In this document: piece after piece, positions 10,801-21,821 of the stretch
Numbering within the stretch: position 1 is the stretch's first letter
Layout: the number at the start of each line of letters is the position of its first letter
Source: Acanthamoeba sp. SK_2022b
Taxonomy: Eukaryota; Discosea; Longamoebia; Acanthamoebidae
Length of the DNA: 36,011 nt
Assembly: GCA_027943245.1 (NCBI GenBank)
Contig: JANDJZ010000395.1
Coordinates: 1 to 36,011, forward strand
Reading direction: 5' to 3'
Position numbers and translations under genes: made by a program
Notes under the pieces: model-generated
What the model was told of the DNA's origin: nothing
Seen by the model: the letters and a program-made list of their open reading frames with translations, nothing else
Databases searched by the model: none

Positions 10801-12268
10801 GCCGCTCAAGCGCAAGAAGAACAAGAAGCACCACGACGACGAGATGGAGAGCATCCAGGTCGTGTGCGACGAGGACGGCGAGCCCGTCGGCGAGGGCATG
10901 TGGGAGGACGCCGAGCACCACGTCTCGCTCTACCCCGACATGCAGGTCCCGCAGGACCGCGTCAAGATCATCGCCCGCATCAAGCCCGCCGTGCACCACA
11001 ACAAGGCCGGTAACGTCAACAACGTGCTCTACAACACCGAGGTGCTGCGCAAGGGCCAGTTCCTGGTCTTCCTCGATAACGACATGCGCCCGGAGCCCGA
11101 CTTCCTCCTCTACACCCTGCCCTGGTTCTACACCGAGGGCGAGCCGCGCCACTGGGAGATCAACGACAACCTGTCGTTCGTGCAGACGCCGCAGATGTTC
11201 GTGACCGACGTGATCGCCAACGGCGACAAGCTCGGTAACGCCAACCAGGTCTTCTTCTCGGCCATCCAGCCCGGTCGCGACGGCGAGAACGCGTGCGCCT
11301 TCGCCGGCACCAACGCCATCTTCTCCAAGCGCGCGCTCCTCCGCATCGGCGGCATCCCCTACGAGTCGCAGACCGAGGACGCCCACACGTCGATCCGCCT
11401 GCACAAGGGCGGCTTCGTCTCCTACTACGTCAACCTGCCGCTCGTGATCGGTGACGCGCCCACCACCGTGGCCTCGCGTCAGCTCCAGTTCCTCCGATGG
11501 GTCAAGGGCTCCATCCAGCTCTGGTGGGCCCAGTTCTACAACCCGCCCAAGCGCATGATCATCGGCGACGCCCCGCCCGAGCTGCCCAAGGAGGAGCGCC
11601 CCGGCGGCATCATGCTCACGCTCTTCGCCCTCGACACCATGACCTGGCCGCTCTCGGCCATCTCGGCCCTCATCTACATGTTCTGCGCCCTCGTCTTCGT
11701 CTACTTTGGCGAGGCCCCGGCCAAGGCCAACGACCCCTTCAACACCAGCTCCTTCCTCTGGGTCTTCCTGCCCTACCTCTGCTTCCGCATGCTCAACAAC
11801 TGGATCGCGCTCCAGGGCGTCAAGTCCTCCTCCATCTGGGTCGCCCAGGAGGTGTGGTACTCGCAGGCCTTCACCGCCTTCCTCGGCATCCTCGACGCCC
11901 TCTACGAGAAGTTCATGGGCGCCGGTCTCACCGGCTGGAAGTCCACTGGCGAGGGCACTCGCACGACCAAGATCGAGTACTTCAACATCATCGTCTCGGC
12001 CCTCCTCATCTTCGGCATCATCATCCGCCTCATCATCTTCCTCGCCAACAGCGACGACCGCCTCGCTGCCTTCGGTTCGGCCTTCTTCGCCGGCGTCATT
12101 CTCATCCAGCTCTGGCCCATGGTCTCGATGTCCCTCTACGAGCTCCTCATCAACGAGTACAAGCCCTCGGACGAGAAGAAGGAGCTCGGCCGTTTCAAGA
12201 TCCCCAACTGGCTCCTCTTCACCGTCATCCTCATCGTCGGTATCTCCGCCGGTGTGCTCCTCGACTAA
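7883..12268 (+). CDS. Processive family-2 glycosyltransferase, cellulose-synthase-like, with N-terminal TMEM198/DUF4203-like membrane region
   Basis: Four exons: 7883-8070, 8155-8375, 8536-8690 and 8783-12268, about 1349 residues. The second acceptor could instead be 8172, which is also in phase. The first 188 residues hold several hydrophobic helices resembling TMEM198/DUF4203 proteins. Then come a helix (about 218-242), a charged Lys/Arg/Asp region of some 150 residues, more helices, a Cys/Lys-rich cytosolic stretch, and the GT2 core. GT2 signatures are HHNKAGNVNNVL (about 925), FLDNDMRPEPDF (about 950), FVQTPQMF, FAGTNAIFSKRALLRIGG, QTEDAHTS (about 1051) and QFLRWVKGS (QxxRW, about 1090), followed by five or six C-terminal helices. 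The TED plus QxxRW pattern fits bacterial BcsA and Dictyostelium cellulose synthases: UDP-glucose to beta-1,4-glucan with export through the membrane. The first family Asp motif is not obvious. Exon 4 starts with ATG, so a shorter product from 8783 is possible. Confidence 0.8.
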
Positions 12269-12675
12269 GCCAATCGGCCTCTTTTTCCTCTACACCATCA
12301 ACTGTACTACTCTCTACCACCTACTACCACCTTCAACAACATCCTTTTGCTGTACATGTTCTCGGCGATGCCCAGTATCTCTCCTCTATCCCAGCTACTC
12401 CTTTCACCCAAAGAATAAAACCTCAACTTACTATAACGCCTTCTGCTCTCCTTTCTTCATCGCCTTCTTCTTGCCCCTAACCCCCCCCCAAATTGTGCCG
12501 TTTCATTTTCTTCTTTATCCATTTTCTTTTTTTGCGCAGACGCAAACCAAAGGGAGACGCAGCCGAGTTCCCAAAAAAGGAAAGACTTTTTCGCTGCAAC
12601 TTACCGGGTGTTGGCGGGGGGGGGCAGACTTTTGTAACAAACCGCTCTACGCGACAAGAAGGTGCGAAGCACACG
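12269..12675. other. 3' region of the GT2 gene and 5' region of the NYN gene
   Basis: AT- and CT-rich sequence without coding character. It includes the AATAAA noted separately and a C-run at about 12481-12489. The leader of the next gene, starting at 12676, must lie at its right end. Confidence 0.5.
12414..12419 (+). terminator. Candidate poly(A) signal AATAAA
   Basis: AATAAA lies 145 nt past the TAA stop of the cellulose-synthase-like gene, in AT-rich and pyrimidine-rich sequence. It is the only such hexamer noticed in this intergenic gap. Confidence 0.5.
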
Positions 12676-14280
12676 ATGGCGTACCCTTTCTACATCCCCC
12701 TTTTATCGCTTCCCTCTGGCATCGGCAGCTGGCCCTTCCCTACGCCGCCACCTCCCGCCAAGCGGGCACGGCTCAACCCCCCGCAAGAGGGAACCTCTGC
12801 CCCTGTGCTTCACCAACCCGTTGAGTCGGAATACGACAGCCTACGGGGCAGGCAGGGACAATCAAGCCCTGTTACCCAGGCACAACATGCACGACCTTCG
12901 AGGGCACAGAGAAGAAAACACCGGCGCTCGGCCCAGACTGCTGCACGTGCAGCAGAAAAGTGCTTCGTGGCTCCTTGCGGGGAGTCTGTGACGCTGTGCC
13001 CACCAATGCCCTACCCTATACGCGGAGGCTCCAGGAACCGTGTCGGCATCCAGAAGTTGAAGTGCGACGGTTGGACCAGCACAAACCTCTGCTCCGAAAT
13101 TGCCAGCCATCCTGACCGCTTTGCTGGCATAAGCATGGTCATCCTTTATGTATGTACCCCTGACCTCTGACTTCTCCAACGTATATCTCTTTCTCTAATC
13201 TCCATGTTACTCGCCCACCAGGACTTGGACAACGCGGCCGGTTGGTTCCATATCAACAGGCCTCTCCCTCCCAGTGTACTACTGGCCGTTTTCTGTGGCA
13301 GCTCTGGTTCCCTTCCGCGCCATCCGCTCGAAGGGGGTTACGTCCCGGACAACAGGTTAGCCTTACCTGCCTAGCGTGGCCCTCTGACGATGACCCAGAT
13401 CCTAACATTTGGATTACCACTGCCTCCTCCGCCATTAAAGGCTCTTCGTCACCGTGTGCGGTTCGGGCAAGAATGCCGCCGACTTCGGGTTGACATACGT
13501 GGCTGGAGAGCTTAACCGTCTCATCCCCAAGGAGGCCATGTTTGCCGTCGTCTCCAACGATAACGACTTTACGTACGTGTGGCCACATGCGGGTAGGAGC
13601 CAAAACCGCTGACTGTGTGATGACACAGCAGTTACCTGATGGGCCATTTAAGAATGTCGCGACCCAGCTCCTACCAGATCAAAGCCCACTCCAGCGTGAT
13701 TCCTGAGAAACGTACCTATGCGCATCCCTTCTTGCTTATCCAGCTACCATACCCTCTTGGCGATGGCTCATGTATACTGGGAGTCAGCGGACGGGTGAAT
13801 TGATGAGGGCGTTTCTGGTAAGAGCAGATCTCCACTGCATCATGGGCGTGCTCGAGAAACGCAGGGACATCGACCGAACGTCTACGCAAGCTGAGGACGA
13901 CAACAAAAGCCAAGCACAGGCCTGCAACGAACAACCAAGCCGCGGACTCGATCCGTCCAGCGCGGTTCCTGATTTGCCGCCCAAGGATAGCGCTCCCGTG
14001 TGTGAGGTGCTGATCATCCAAGACACTCCGCCGGGTTCACCCTCGCCCAACGCCCTTCGTAGCGATGGACCTCTTGTCGACGATCCTCTACCTCAGTGCG
14101 TCCCTCCTTACCGCCTTTTCAGCACGCTTTGAGGGGCATGCGCTGACGAGCTCTGCTCTCACTTGCAGGTTGTGTGAGGTCAGAGTTGGTCTTGACCAAC
14201 CGACGAGGCCTTCTCTCCGCAGGCCTACTCTTGGTTCCACCGCACCGGTGGTCATGTTGGACCTCACCATGGACGACTAG
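12676..14280 (+). CDS. NYN/PIN-like domain protein, putative ribonuclease
   Basis: Six exons with consistent phases: 12676-13149, 13222-13355, 13441-13572, 13629-13711, 13744-14095 and 14169-14280, giving 428 residues. The first 150 residues are Pro-rich and basic, with a likely nuclear localisation stretch (PPAKRARL) and RAQRRKHRR. A PIN-like/NYN fold follows: VILYDLDNAAGWF (first acidic cluster), then LFVTVCGSGKNAADFGLTY and FAVVSNDNDFTSYL. The Asp residues in DLDN, NAADF and SNDNDF match the metal-binding acids of NYN/LabA-type nucleases. The C-terminal 150 residues are low complexity with no domain seen. The likely role is cleavage or binding of RNA; the target is unknown. The acceptor of exon 3 (CCATTAAAG) is unusual, but a CTAAC-like branch site lies upstream at about 13402. 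It sits between the cellulose-synthase-like and lectin genes on the same strand. Confidence 0.65.
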
Positions 14281-14728
14281 GGTGGTTTAGCAGAGGGCAG
14301 GCAACTGCAAATCGGGAGGAGGAGCAGCCGGGAGAAAGTGGCGAGGCTTGTTATTAGGTCACAGCACGGCAAGAAGGGACAACAAGGCGTTGGGATTGGC
14401 ATTGGAACCACTCGGCCCCCTCGTTGTTGACAAGTCAGGGAATAGGAATTGAGTGGGTGTCCGGCAGTCGCTCAGGAGATAAGCGTGGCCAACGTCCCTT
14501 GGGCCGTTGTCAGTAATAGGGGATAGCCGCCTGTTCGTTTTTGGCGCTCTAGTTTTGAGGTCCCGCACCTGATAGGCCCGCGGGTTAGAGCTCTCCAAGA
14601 CCATTGGTTCTCAGGAGCACAAAAGCTGGTCCGGCCACGGAGTCAAAATATCCTCTCCTGCCTGCTCTCACAACTTCAATCACTCTCCTCACATTGAGAG
14701 ACAACCTTGACAACCTTAACCGAAAGAT
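14281..14728. other. Intergenic region, promoter of the Leo-type lectin gene
   Basis: No coding frame or RNA gene was recognised. The last 80 bp are C/T- and A-rich leader-like sequence before the ATG at 14729. A weak AT-rich element (CAAAATATCC, about 14644-14653) is the only TATA-like candidate. Confidence 0.4.
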
Positions 14729-15809
14729 ATGATCTCCTCGTCAAGGCTGCTCTTCCTCGTGGCCGTGGGCCTGGCCGTCTTCGTGGCCTCAGCGCTGGCG
14801 GACGGCGACTACGACATGAACAACAAGAACGACGGTCCGTGTAAGGGAGGCTACTGGCCCGACGGCAAGGGCTGCTGCCCCAAGATCATCAACGGCAAGG
14901 CCTACTACCGCGACGGCCACAAGTGCTACCCGAGGGATGTTGGCTGTGGCGTCTACTACGCCGATGGTCAAGGGTACAGCTGCCCTTGCTCGAGTGAAGT
15001 TGAGTAGTGGAGTTGATTGACTGCGTGACCGTAGGTGCTTCCCCGATGAGAAAGGTAACTACTTGAAGGCTGGCGAGTGGTGCCCCAAGGAGCGCAAGTG
15101 CCACGAGCGATGCATCCGCCCCGACCACTACACCACGACCGAGGAGTGCCCCAAGGAGACCACGTCGACCAGGAAGCACTACACCACCTCGACCGAGGAG
15201 TGCCCCAAGGAGACCACCACCACTGAGAGGCGCACCACCAAGAAGTACACCACCACCGAGGAGTGCCCCAAGGAGACCACCTCCACCAAGAAGCACTACA
15301 CGACCTCGACCGAGGAGTGCCCCAAGGAGACCACCACCACTGAGAGGCGCACCACCAAGAAGTATACCACTACCGAGGAGTGCCCCAAGGAGACCACGTC
15401 GACCAGGAAGCACTACACCACCTCGACCGAGGAGTGCCCCAAGGAGACCACCACCCAGAAGCGTACCACCACCGAGAGGCGCACAACCACCGAGAAGCGC
15501 ACCACTCCGCAGCGTACCACGAGCGAGGAGTGCCGCAAGACCACCTCCGAGAAGCCGTGCGACGACGACGACAAGCAGTGCCCGGGCGGCCAGTGGAAGG
15601 ACGGCAAGGGCTGCTGCCCGCGCAAGTTCGGCTATCAGTGGTTCTACAGGGATGGCCGCGGGTGCTACCCGATCGAGCTCGACTGCGGGGTCTACTACGC
15701 TGATGGCCAGGGCTGCTACCCCGACGAGAAGGGCAACTACCTCAAGGCCGGCGAGTGCTGCCCTGATTACCGCAAGTGCCACCCCGAGTGCGACGGTGGC
15801 CACTACTAA
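14729..15809 (+). CDS. Secreted Cys-rich protein with Thr/Lys/His-rich spacer, resembling Leo cyst-wall lectins
   Basis: Two exons (14729-14973 and 15035-15809, phase 2) encode 339 residues. A signal peptide (MISSSRLLFLVAVGLAVFVASALA) precedes two related Cys-rich modules: one at about residues 34-110 and one at the C-terminus. They share the patterns (Y/W)xDGKGCCP, YRDGxxCYP, CGVYYADGQGC(F/Y)P and DEKGNYLKAGE. By my count module 1 has 9 Cys and module 2 has 10; a Trp in module 1 replaces one of a CC pair. Between them lies a spacer rich in Thr, Lys, Arg, His and Glu with TEECPKETT repeated six times. Acanthamoeba Leo lectins are known to carry two Cys-rich modules, some with a Thr/Lys/His-rich spacer, and bind cellulose in cyst walls; this architecture fits. 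Carbohydrate binding here is inferred. The stop is only about 100 bp from the stop of the convergent minus-strand gene. Confidence 0.75.
15136..15500 (+). repeat. Tandem repeat coding the Thr/Lys/His-rich spacer
   Basis: A 117-nt (39-residue) higher-order unit occurs about three times. Each unit contains two TEECPKETT motifs, one followed by STRKHYTTS or STKKHYTTS and the other by TTERRTTKKYTT. The third copy drifts into KRTTTERRTTTEKRTT. The high identity between copies at the DNA level suggests recent expansion or homogenisation, so length variation between strains is likely. Confidence 0.85.
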
Positions 15810-15911
15810 GCACGTGACTCAAACCTGCTGTCACTCTAGTGCAAGTTGACTTTATGGCGTATGTACAAGTCGAAAAAGTCCAGTAAAAAGAGAGAGTTGA
15901 TCCTATCTCAT

Positions 15912-17839
15912 CTAGATGCGGCTGGTGCTGGACACCGACGACGACGAAGCGGCGGAGGAATTGGTGGCCGGGTCCACACCATGCATAAGCCTCTTGCCCT
16001 CCTCGACCTTGGCTGGGTTGCGCGTGAGGGTGCCGGTGACCTCCTTCACGGCGCCCTTGATCTTCATGCCGATGGAGCCCCTTCGGCCGCGGGTGGCTGT
16101 CGACGTGTTCGGGCTCAGCGCGCTGCTGGTGTGGCTGTGGGCTCCAGTGCCGAGCCTGGTGTCGGGAACGGCGGTCGGGCTCAACGTCGCCCCGTGCTTG
16201 TGGCCCTTCCTCTCCTTTCGGCTGAGGCCCTCGAGCACGATCTCCTTCTCGCCCGGCATGATGGGCGCCACGACGCCCAGGCCCATGCGCTCCTCCGAGT
16301 CCAGCATGCCCTGGCCGGCCCCGTAGGAGGCCATCGGCATGGACGGGAGCGCCGTGGCGGTGGTGATCGGGGCGGCCCTGGTCTGCTGGACGCTGGCCGA
16401 GGGCGTAGCCAGAGGGGCGATAGGCGCAACCACAGGCGTGGCCGGCTCGACGATGGGCGGGAGCATCACGCTCTTGTCCTGTGTGTACGAGAACGAATTG
16501 ATACATGTTGATTGATAAAAATATAGGGAAAAAATGAGGGAAATGCGAAGTTGTGTACCGTTTCGATGACGGTGGTGGCGGTGGTGGCCTCGGTCTTGAT
16601 GATGGGCTGGATGCGGTGCTCGACTTCGTGAACGACGGGCTGGATGTGGTGCTCGTGCTTGACCTCCACCGGCCGCTCGTTGACGATCTCCTTCTCCACA
16701 ATGGGGGCGTGCTGGATGACCTTCTCCTTGTCGTGCACGACCATGTTGCCGCGCAGGCCGCGCATGGCCTCGATGGCGGCCAACGACTCGGCGGGCCTGG
16801 GCGGCAGAGGCGGGGGGACCTTGGCCGGGGCCGCCACCACGGGCGGCACCACGGCGTGGGTGGCCTCCAGCGCGCGGGGCACTGGGACAAAGTCGAGCTT
16901 GGCCTTGTGCTGCTTCCTGGCGAGCTTTTCCTGCTTGACGGTCGTGTAGAGCAGGTCGTTGAGCGGCCGGGCCATGATGAAGTCACGTCTGGCCCTGTAG
17001 GCGGGGGGAGCCGGCGGGGCGTCGGGGACGATCATGGGCGGGTGCTCGACGTTCTGCATGGTCTTGATGGCAGCGGGTACCAGCTTCTCCTGGAGCGGCT
17101 TCTTGAGCACGGCGTCCTTGGCAATCATGTCGGGAGCGGGGTTGGCCGGCGCGAGAGGAGGGTAGTGTGCGATGGTCATCTCCTTGGCCGCCTTGGCCGC
17201 CTCCAGCTCGATGGGCTGGTGCAGCGGGGCGGAGGCGGAGAGGACGGGCGCGGGGGCGGCGGGGGCGAGGGGCGGGTTGTGCTCGGCGAGGGCCTTGCGC
17301 ATGTCCTTGGCAGCGCGCACGGCCTCCTCCTGCACGCCGCCCGGCAGCGCCTTGCTCCTGTTGGCGTAGAAGTCGGTCGAAGCCTTGGAGATCACCTCGT
17401 TGAACGGCAGGGACCAGGGCTTGACGGTCAGGCGAGCCGGAGCGGGAGCGGGCGGCGCGCGAGGAATGCGGCGAATGGGCTGGAGCCGCTGGGCGGCCAG
17501 CTTGAGCTCGTGGTCCAGAGGCCTCGCCAGCATAAGCGCGGGCCACGGCCTGAAACGAGCCGGCGCGGGGGGAGGCGGTGCGAGGGGCACGCGACCAGCC
17601 TTGAGGCGAATGAGAGCCAACATGAGCTGGCCAGCGAGGTCCCATTCGGAGCGCATGACGCCCCGGTCGACGCTCATGGGCGCCGGCGGCCGGGGAGCGA
17701 CGGGAATGGCTCGACTACGGAGCTCCTGGGCCTTGTAGAGGAGTTGGTGCTGGAAGTCCAGAGGCTGGTGAGGCCCGATCTCGACGTGGGCGGGACGAGG
17801 AGGAAGAGGGGCGGCGGGGATATAGCCCATGAAGGACAT
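15912..17839 (-). CDS. Pro/Ala-rich repeat protein (paralogue of the gene at 32699)
   Basis: Two exons (16559-17839 and 15912-16478, junction phase 0) encode 615 residues. The start MSFMGYIPAAPLPP was chosen because its paralogue begins MSSIPAAPLPP. The N-terminal two thirds are built of loose units of about 40 residues: a Pro-rich segment (IPRAPPAPAPAR, VPLAPPPPAPAR) followed by an amphipathic stretch with PLxxxL and many Ala/Lys. The centre holds VRAAKDMRKALAEHNPPLAP and VPAAIKTMQNVEH, almost identical in the paralogue. The extra segment near the exon junction (His/Glu/Val-rich, HEHHIQPVVHEVEHRIQP) is unique to this copy. The C-terminus carries MLDSEERMG, APIMPGE, a basic RGRRGSIG and IKGAVKEVTGTLTRNPAKVE, which recalls CsbD-like stress proteins. 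No signal peptide or membrane helix. Function unknown; a cytosolic stress or structural protein is a guess. Confidence 0.8.
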
Positions 17840-17966
17840 GATGGCGTATGTGGGGATAAGGGAAGAGGAGGTTGTAGAGTGCCCTGTGTTGTAGGAACGC
17901 AACTCGCGCTTGCTTGAGGTGTTGTTGTTGATAGTTTATGAGATCAGCTCATAAGGCGGGGCTGGG

Positions 17967-17973
17967 TTTTATG
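17967..17973 (-). promoter_or_regulatory. Candidate TATA box of the Pro-rich gene
   Basis: CATAAAA on the minus strand, about 130 bp upstream of the ATG at 17839. The paralogue at 32699 has TTTAAAA at nearly the same distance, which supports the call. Confidence 0.5.
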
Positions 17974-18034
17974 AGTACCGTACCGCGGTAAGGTTGCGGG
18001 CGCATTCGCTGACCAGGCAAGAACTGGGACGAAA

Positions 18035-18050
18035 CTCCCGGAAATTCGGG
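18035..18050 (-). promoter_or_regulatory. Near-palindromic upstream element (CCCGAATTTCCGGGAG)
   Basis: Lies about 200 bp upstream of the ATG and 70 bp upstream of the TATA box. The paralogous gene has CTCCGGAAATTTCG about 185 bp upstream of its ATG. Both share the core GGAAATT or its complement within a near palindrome, suggesting a common regulator, which is not identified. Confidence 0.35.
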
Positions 18051-18409
18051 CGAGGGCCAGGAAACTCCCAAGATCTGGGCATTCTTGCCTGGCATCGTCC
18101 AGCACCAGGAGAAACTCGCCAGGGACCAACACCGATTTTCTCGATTGGTGTGACCATGTCCCCCTGTCCGCTACGCAGCACGATAGCAGAGCTCCTCCTG
18201 CCCGCGTTGGAGAGCGAAGTGAAAATTACGCCACCTTGGGAATCTCAGCATGGCGCCATGCTTTTACACGTGCTCAACTGGATCCGTGGAAGTACGGTGT
18301 AGATCGAGTCCTTGATCACGTGTTCGGGCCACCACATTACGTTATGCGAAGGTAATGAAGGAACAATGCATTGCAACGGCGGTAGTACAAAGGATGTTCT
18401 TTATTATTC

Positions 18410-21400
18410 TTATTTGCCGACAATGTCGAAGATGGACACGAAGCCTTCCTTCTTCTTGGCAGGCGACGGCTTGGCCTCGCCCGCGCTGGCTGATGCCGGC
18501 CCTCGCCTCGGCGTCCCTTCGCTCTTTCGTCGCTCGTCGCTTTCGCTCTTTGCCGCCGCCACGGCCGACGATTCGGCGGCCTCGCCTTCGAGGGCTTCCT
18601 TCTTCCTCGCCCTTCGCTCGACGATCAGTCGTTCCTGCCGTCGCAGCTCCTCGAGCTCCTTCCGCTGCCGCTCCGCCTGCGCGTCGGCCTCGAGCTGTCG
18701 GGCCAACTCCTCCTGGCCCGCGAGCTGTTTCTCCTTGAGCTCCCGCTGAGCCTTCATGCGGTAGAACATCTTGATCAGCTGCGGCCGGAAGTCGTCCACG
18801 ACGAAGGGCTTGCGCGCCACCAAGCTGATCGACGACGACGACATCGACGCCGCCGGCGAGACGCCTCCGCTCTGCTGCTGGTCGCCGGTCTCGGTGGAGA
18901 CGGCATCCGCCGTCGATTCCTGGTCGTCGACGGCAGCGAAGATGGTGGAGTAGGAGGGGCTCAGCGGGAGCTGCGCCAGGGAGCCCTTGGCCGTGCGCAG
19001 CAGGTCAAAGACGCCGTAGGACTGCGGCAGGAAGTCCCAGCACCGGGCCAGCCTGTCGGCATCCCTGCATCCCCCCCCCCCCAAATCCACGCATTGGCGT
19101 GGTGAGAGCGGCGCTCCCAAGCAAGGATGGAGGGGCTGCGCTCGTGGAGCGTGGTGGCCAGCGGCGCGTGTACCGTCTCTCGATGCAGTGCATGAACAGC
19201 ACGTGGAAGAGTTCGTAGTGCTCGAGGCGTTCCCGCTTGCGCTCCTCTTCGCTCGGCTGCGTCTCGGGCTCCTCCCGCTCGTCGTGATCGTCGTAGGGCT
19301 GGACGCTGCGCACTCGCTTGTCCATGATCCGCATGGCGTCGTCCCAGCGGCCCAGGAACAGCAGAAGCCGCAGCGCTGCAGTGGGAAAGACAGAGTCGAG
19401 GGTCAGTGACACGTGCACGCACGAGCGTATCCGATTGGAGGCGTCGGCCATTACCGTCGGGCGCTTGGCCGACGTGGCACAGCAGCCACACGCGCGCCTC
19501 CAATTGCTTTTCAAACAGCTCGCGTTCCTCGGCCGAGCGGTGGTAAGCGGCAGCGGCCCGTTCGGCGTAGGTGGCGTGCGCATGGTAGGGGAACGGGGGA
19601 ATGGCGGCGAACGCCCGCTTGAGGTAGACGGACGCCGCCGCGGCGGGGGAGGTGTCCGCCGAGGTCGCCGGCGGCAGGAGCGACGTCGTCGACGACGAGT
19701 ACGCCGTGGCGCCGTTGAGCAGGCGCAAGAAGGGCACCAGGAGCGACGGTCGTCGGGCGTGGAGAAGGCGACACAAGATGGCGAAGAACGGGAGCTCGTT
19801 GCCGCTGCGCCGCGACTTCTTTCCCGCTCCCCCGGCCCCGGTTCCGGCGCCGCGCTTGGCCAAGTCGCTTTCCTCGGAGGCCAGCGGGTCCTCCTCTTCC
19901 CCATCGCCGACGGCGCTCTCGTTGAGCCGGCCCGGCGTGAAGCTCTCGATTCGCTTCATCTTTGCCGAGGCGGCGGCGCCGGTGGTGGCGGCGTCGGCGG
20001 GGACCGACGACGATGTCGACGACATTGACGTGGCGGCTGTCGACAGCCCGTAGGCCGAGCTCTGGAGCAGCGCGGGATGCGCGGGAGAGAGGCCGGCCTC
20101 GGTCGCGCCCTTCTTCTGCCTCTTCTTCTGCTTGGCGGCGCGATGGCCCGCGGGCGCGTGGTCGTCTTCGTCGCGCTTGGCCTGCGGTTGGTTGGCCTTG
20201 TGGCGACGCTGCGCGGCGACCTCGGCTTCGAAGCGGGGCAGGAAGAGCTGCAGCAGCTTGTCGAGCAGCAGGTCGGGGCACTCCTCCTCCGCCAGCTCGA
20301 GGTCGCCGCGGGTCACCACGCGCAGACGGTCGATGCTGTCCACCTGGGCCAGGTTCGAGCGCCGCATGTCGGCGGGGGACTGCGGCGACGAGATCGAGAA
20401 CGAGGAACGGGCGGTGAGCGCGGCCGGCTGGTCGGACGACGTCAGCTTCGCCAGCGTCACGACCGTTGAGGACGGCGACGAAGTGGAGGAGGAGGAGGAG
20501 GAGGGGCTCGCCGGCGTGGCGTCGGTGTTGCTCTGCTCGTTGAGCTTCTGCGAGAGCTGGTAGTAGTGCTGCAGGATCGGCATGATGCGGCGGTTCAGCG
20601 GCGTGGTGTAGTGGAACGCCTTGCGCTGCTGGTCCCGCTCGGATTCGGTAAACTCCTGATGGTGTGGCGGCGATCGTATCGGAGTTACACATACGCTTAG
20701 GAGTTAGTCCTCCGCGCCCACGACGAAGATGTGTGTGTATAATATATATACAAATATCGACACAACGTGATCACATACCAGGGAGTAGGCGCGTTTATCG
20801 GTGACGTTGCTGCCGGCGGCGTCGGTGCTGCGTTCGAGGCTCTTGGGCTGGATGGCCTCGAGGAAGGCCCCCAGCTGCTGGTTGATCGCGCCTCGGTTCG
20901 ATGAGGAGGCCGAGGCGAGGAGGCCGATGATGAGCGCGGGGTTCTCGAGGAACGGCGCCAGGTCCGTGCACGAGTCCCGCAGCAGGCGAAGCTCCGATGC
21001 GTCGACCTGCGGCGGGTTGCGCGGCTGGTTGTCCTGCGCCGAGGCCGTCTCGTCGTCGGTGGTTTCCCCGGGGAGCTGCCTCTGCTGTGCGTCGCGCTGG
21101 AGGGTCTCGTCGGCCTGGATCTTCTCCCGCGAGTGGGTGGCCTGGTCAAACAGGTACTTGGTGTACCACCGGTCCAGTCCCCAGTCCTTGCACAGCATGG
21201 CGGCGTCCCGCAGCGGTGATTCGGCCGACGATGCCGGCGAAGAGGCAACCGTTGATGCCTGTAGTTTTTTTTTGTTATTTTCTCTTTTGTTTATTTCTTT
21301 TTTTTTTTTTGAATTTTTGTTATGTCATTCAATAAAAGTAATAATAAAAGCAAACAAATTGTAATAAATAAAGAGATAATTTTCAGGAAAACAAATGCTT

Positions 21401-21776
21401 ACCTTGATGAGGAACTCGGCTTGTTTGGTGACCTTGGGGTACTGGAGGGTCCACAGGCCGTCGACGCCCCACACGCCTACGCTGGCCGCGGGAATGCTGA
21501 GACCGCCCAGACGCCACAGGCCGCCGGTCACGGGTGCGTCGCCGGTCGCCGGTTTGGCGGGGAGGAAGCGGCGCCTGAGGCCGCCCTCGAGGATGATGGG
21601 CTTCGGCAGGGGCACCTCTTCGAGGAACAGTCCCCGACGCAGGTCAAACATGCGGACAGAGGTGGCGCTCACCACGCCCACCACATGTCGGTGCGCAAAC
21701 AAGTCCACCACCTCATTGTCGCCACGCTGATTCTGGGGGCGATGTCTCGCGGTCAGCATCTACACAAACACGCACC

Positions 21777-21821
<45 letters not shown>

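Larger units (their letters stand above)
17840..18409. other. Promoter region of the Pro-rich gene and 3' region of the HPS6-like gene
   Basis: No protein or RNA gene recognised. The left part contains a CATAAAA box and a GGAAATT palindrome, annotated separately, that serve the minus-strand gene starting at 17839. The right part includes the 3' flank of the HPS6-like gene, whose stop is at 18410-18412. Confidence 0.5.

Noticed and set aside
8753..11404. 883-codon open frame on the minus strand opposite the cellulose-synthase-like gene
   Set aside because: It is a shadow of extreme GC3 codon bias on the plus strand: it is Leu/Val/Glu/Ala/Asp-dominated without any domain, while the plus strand carries clear GT2 motifs.
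15136..15500. Regular direct repeats that superficially look like a CRISPR array
   Set aside because: The repeats are translated in frame into TEECPKETT units inside a eukaryotic protein and have no unique spacers.
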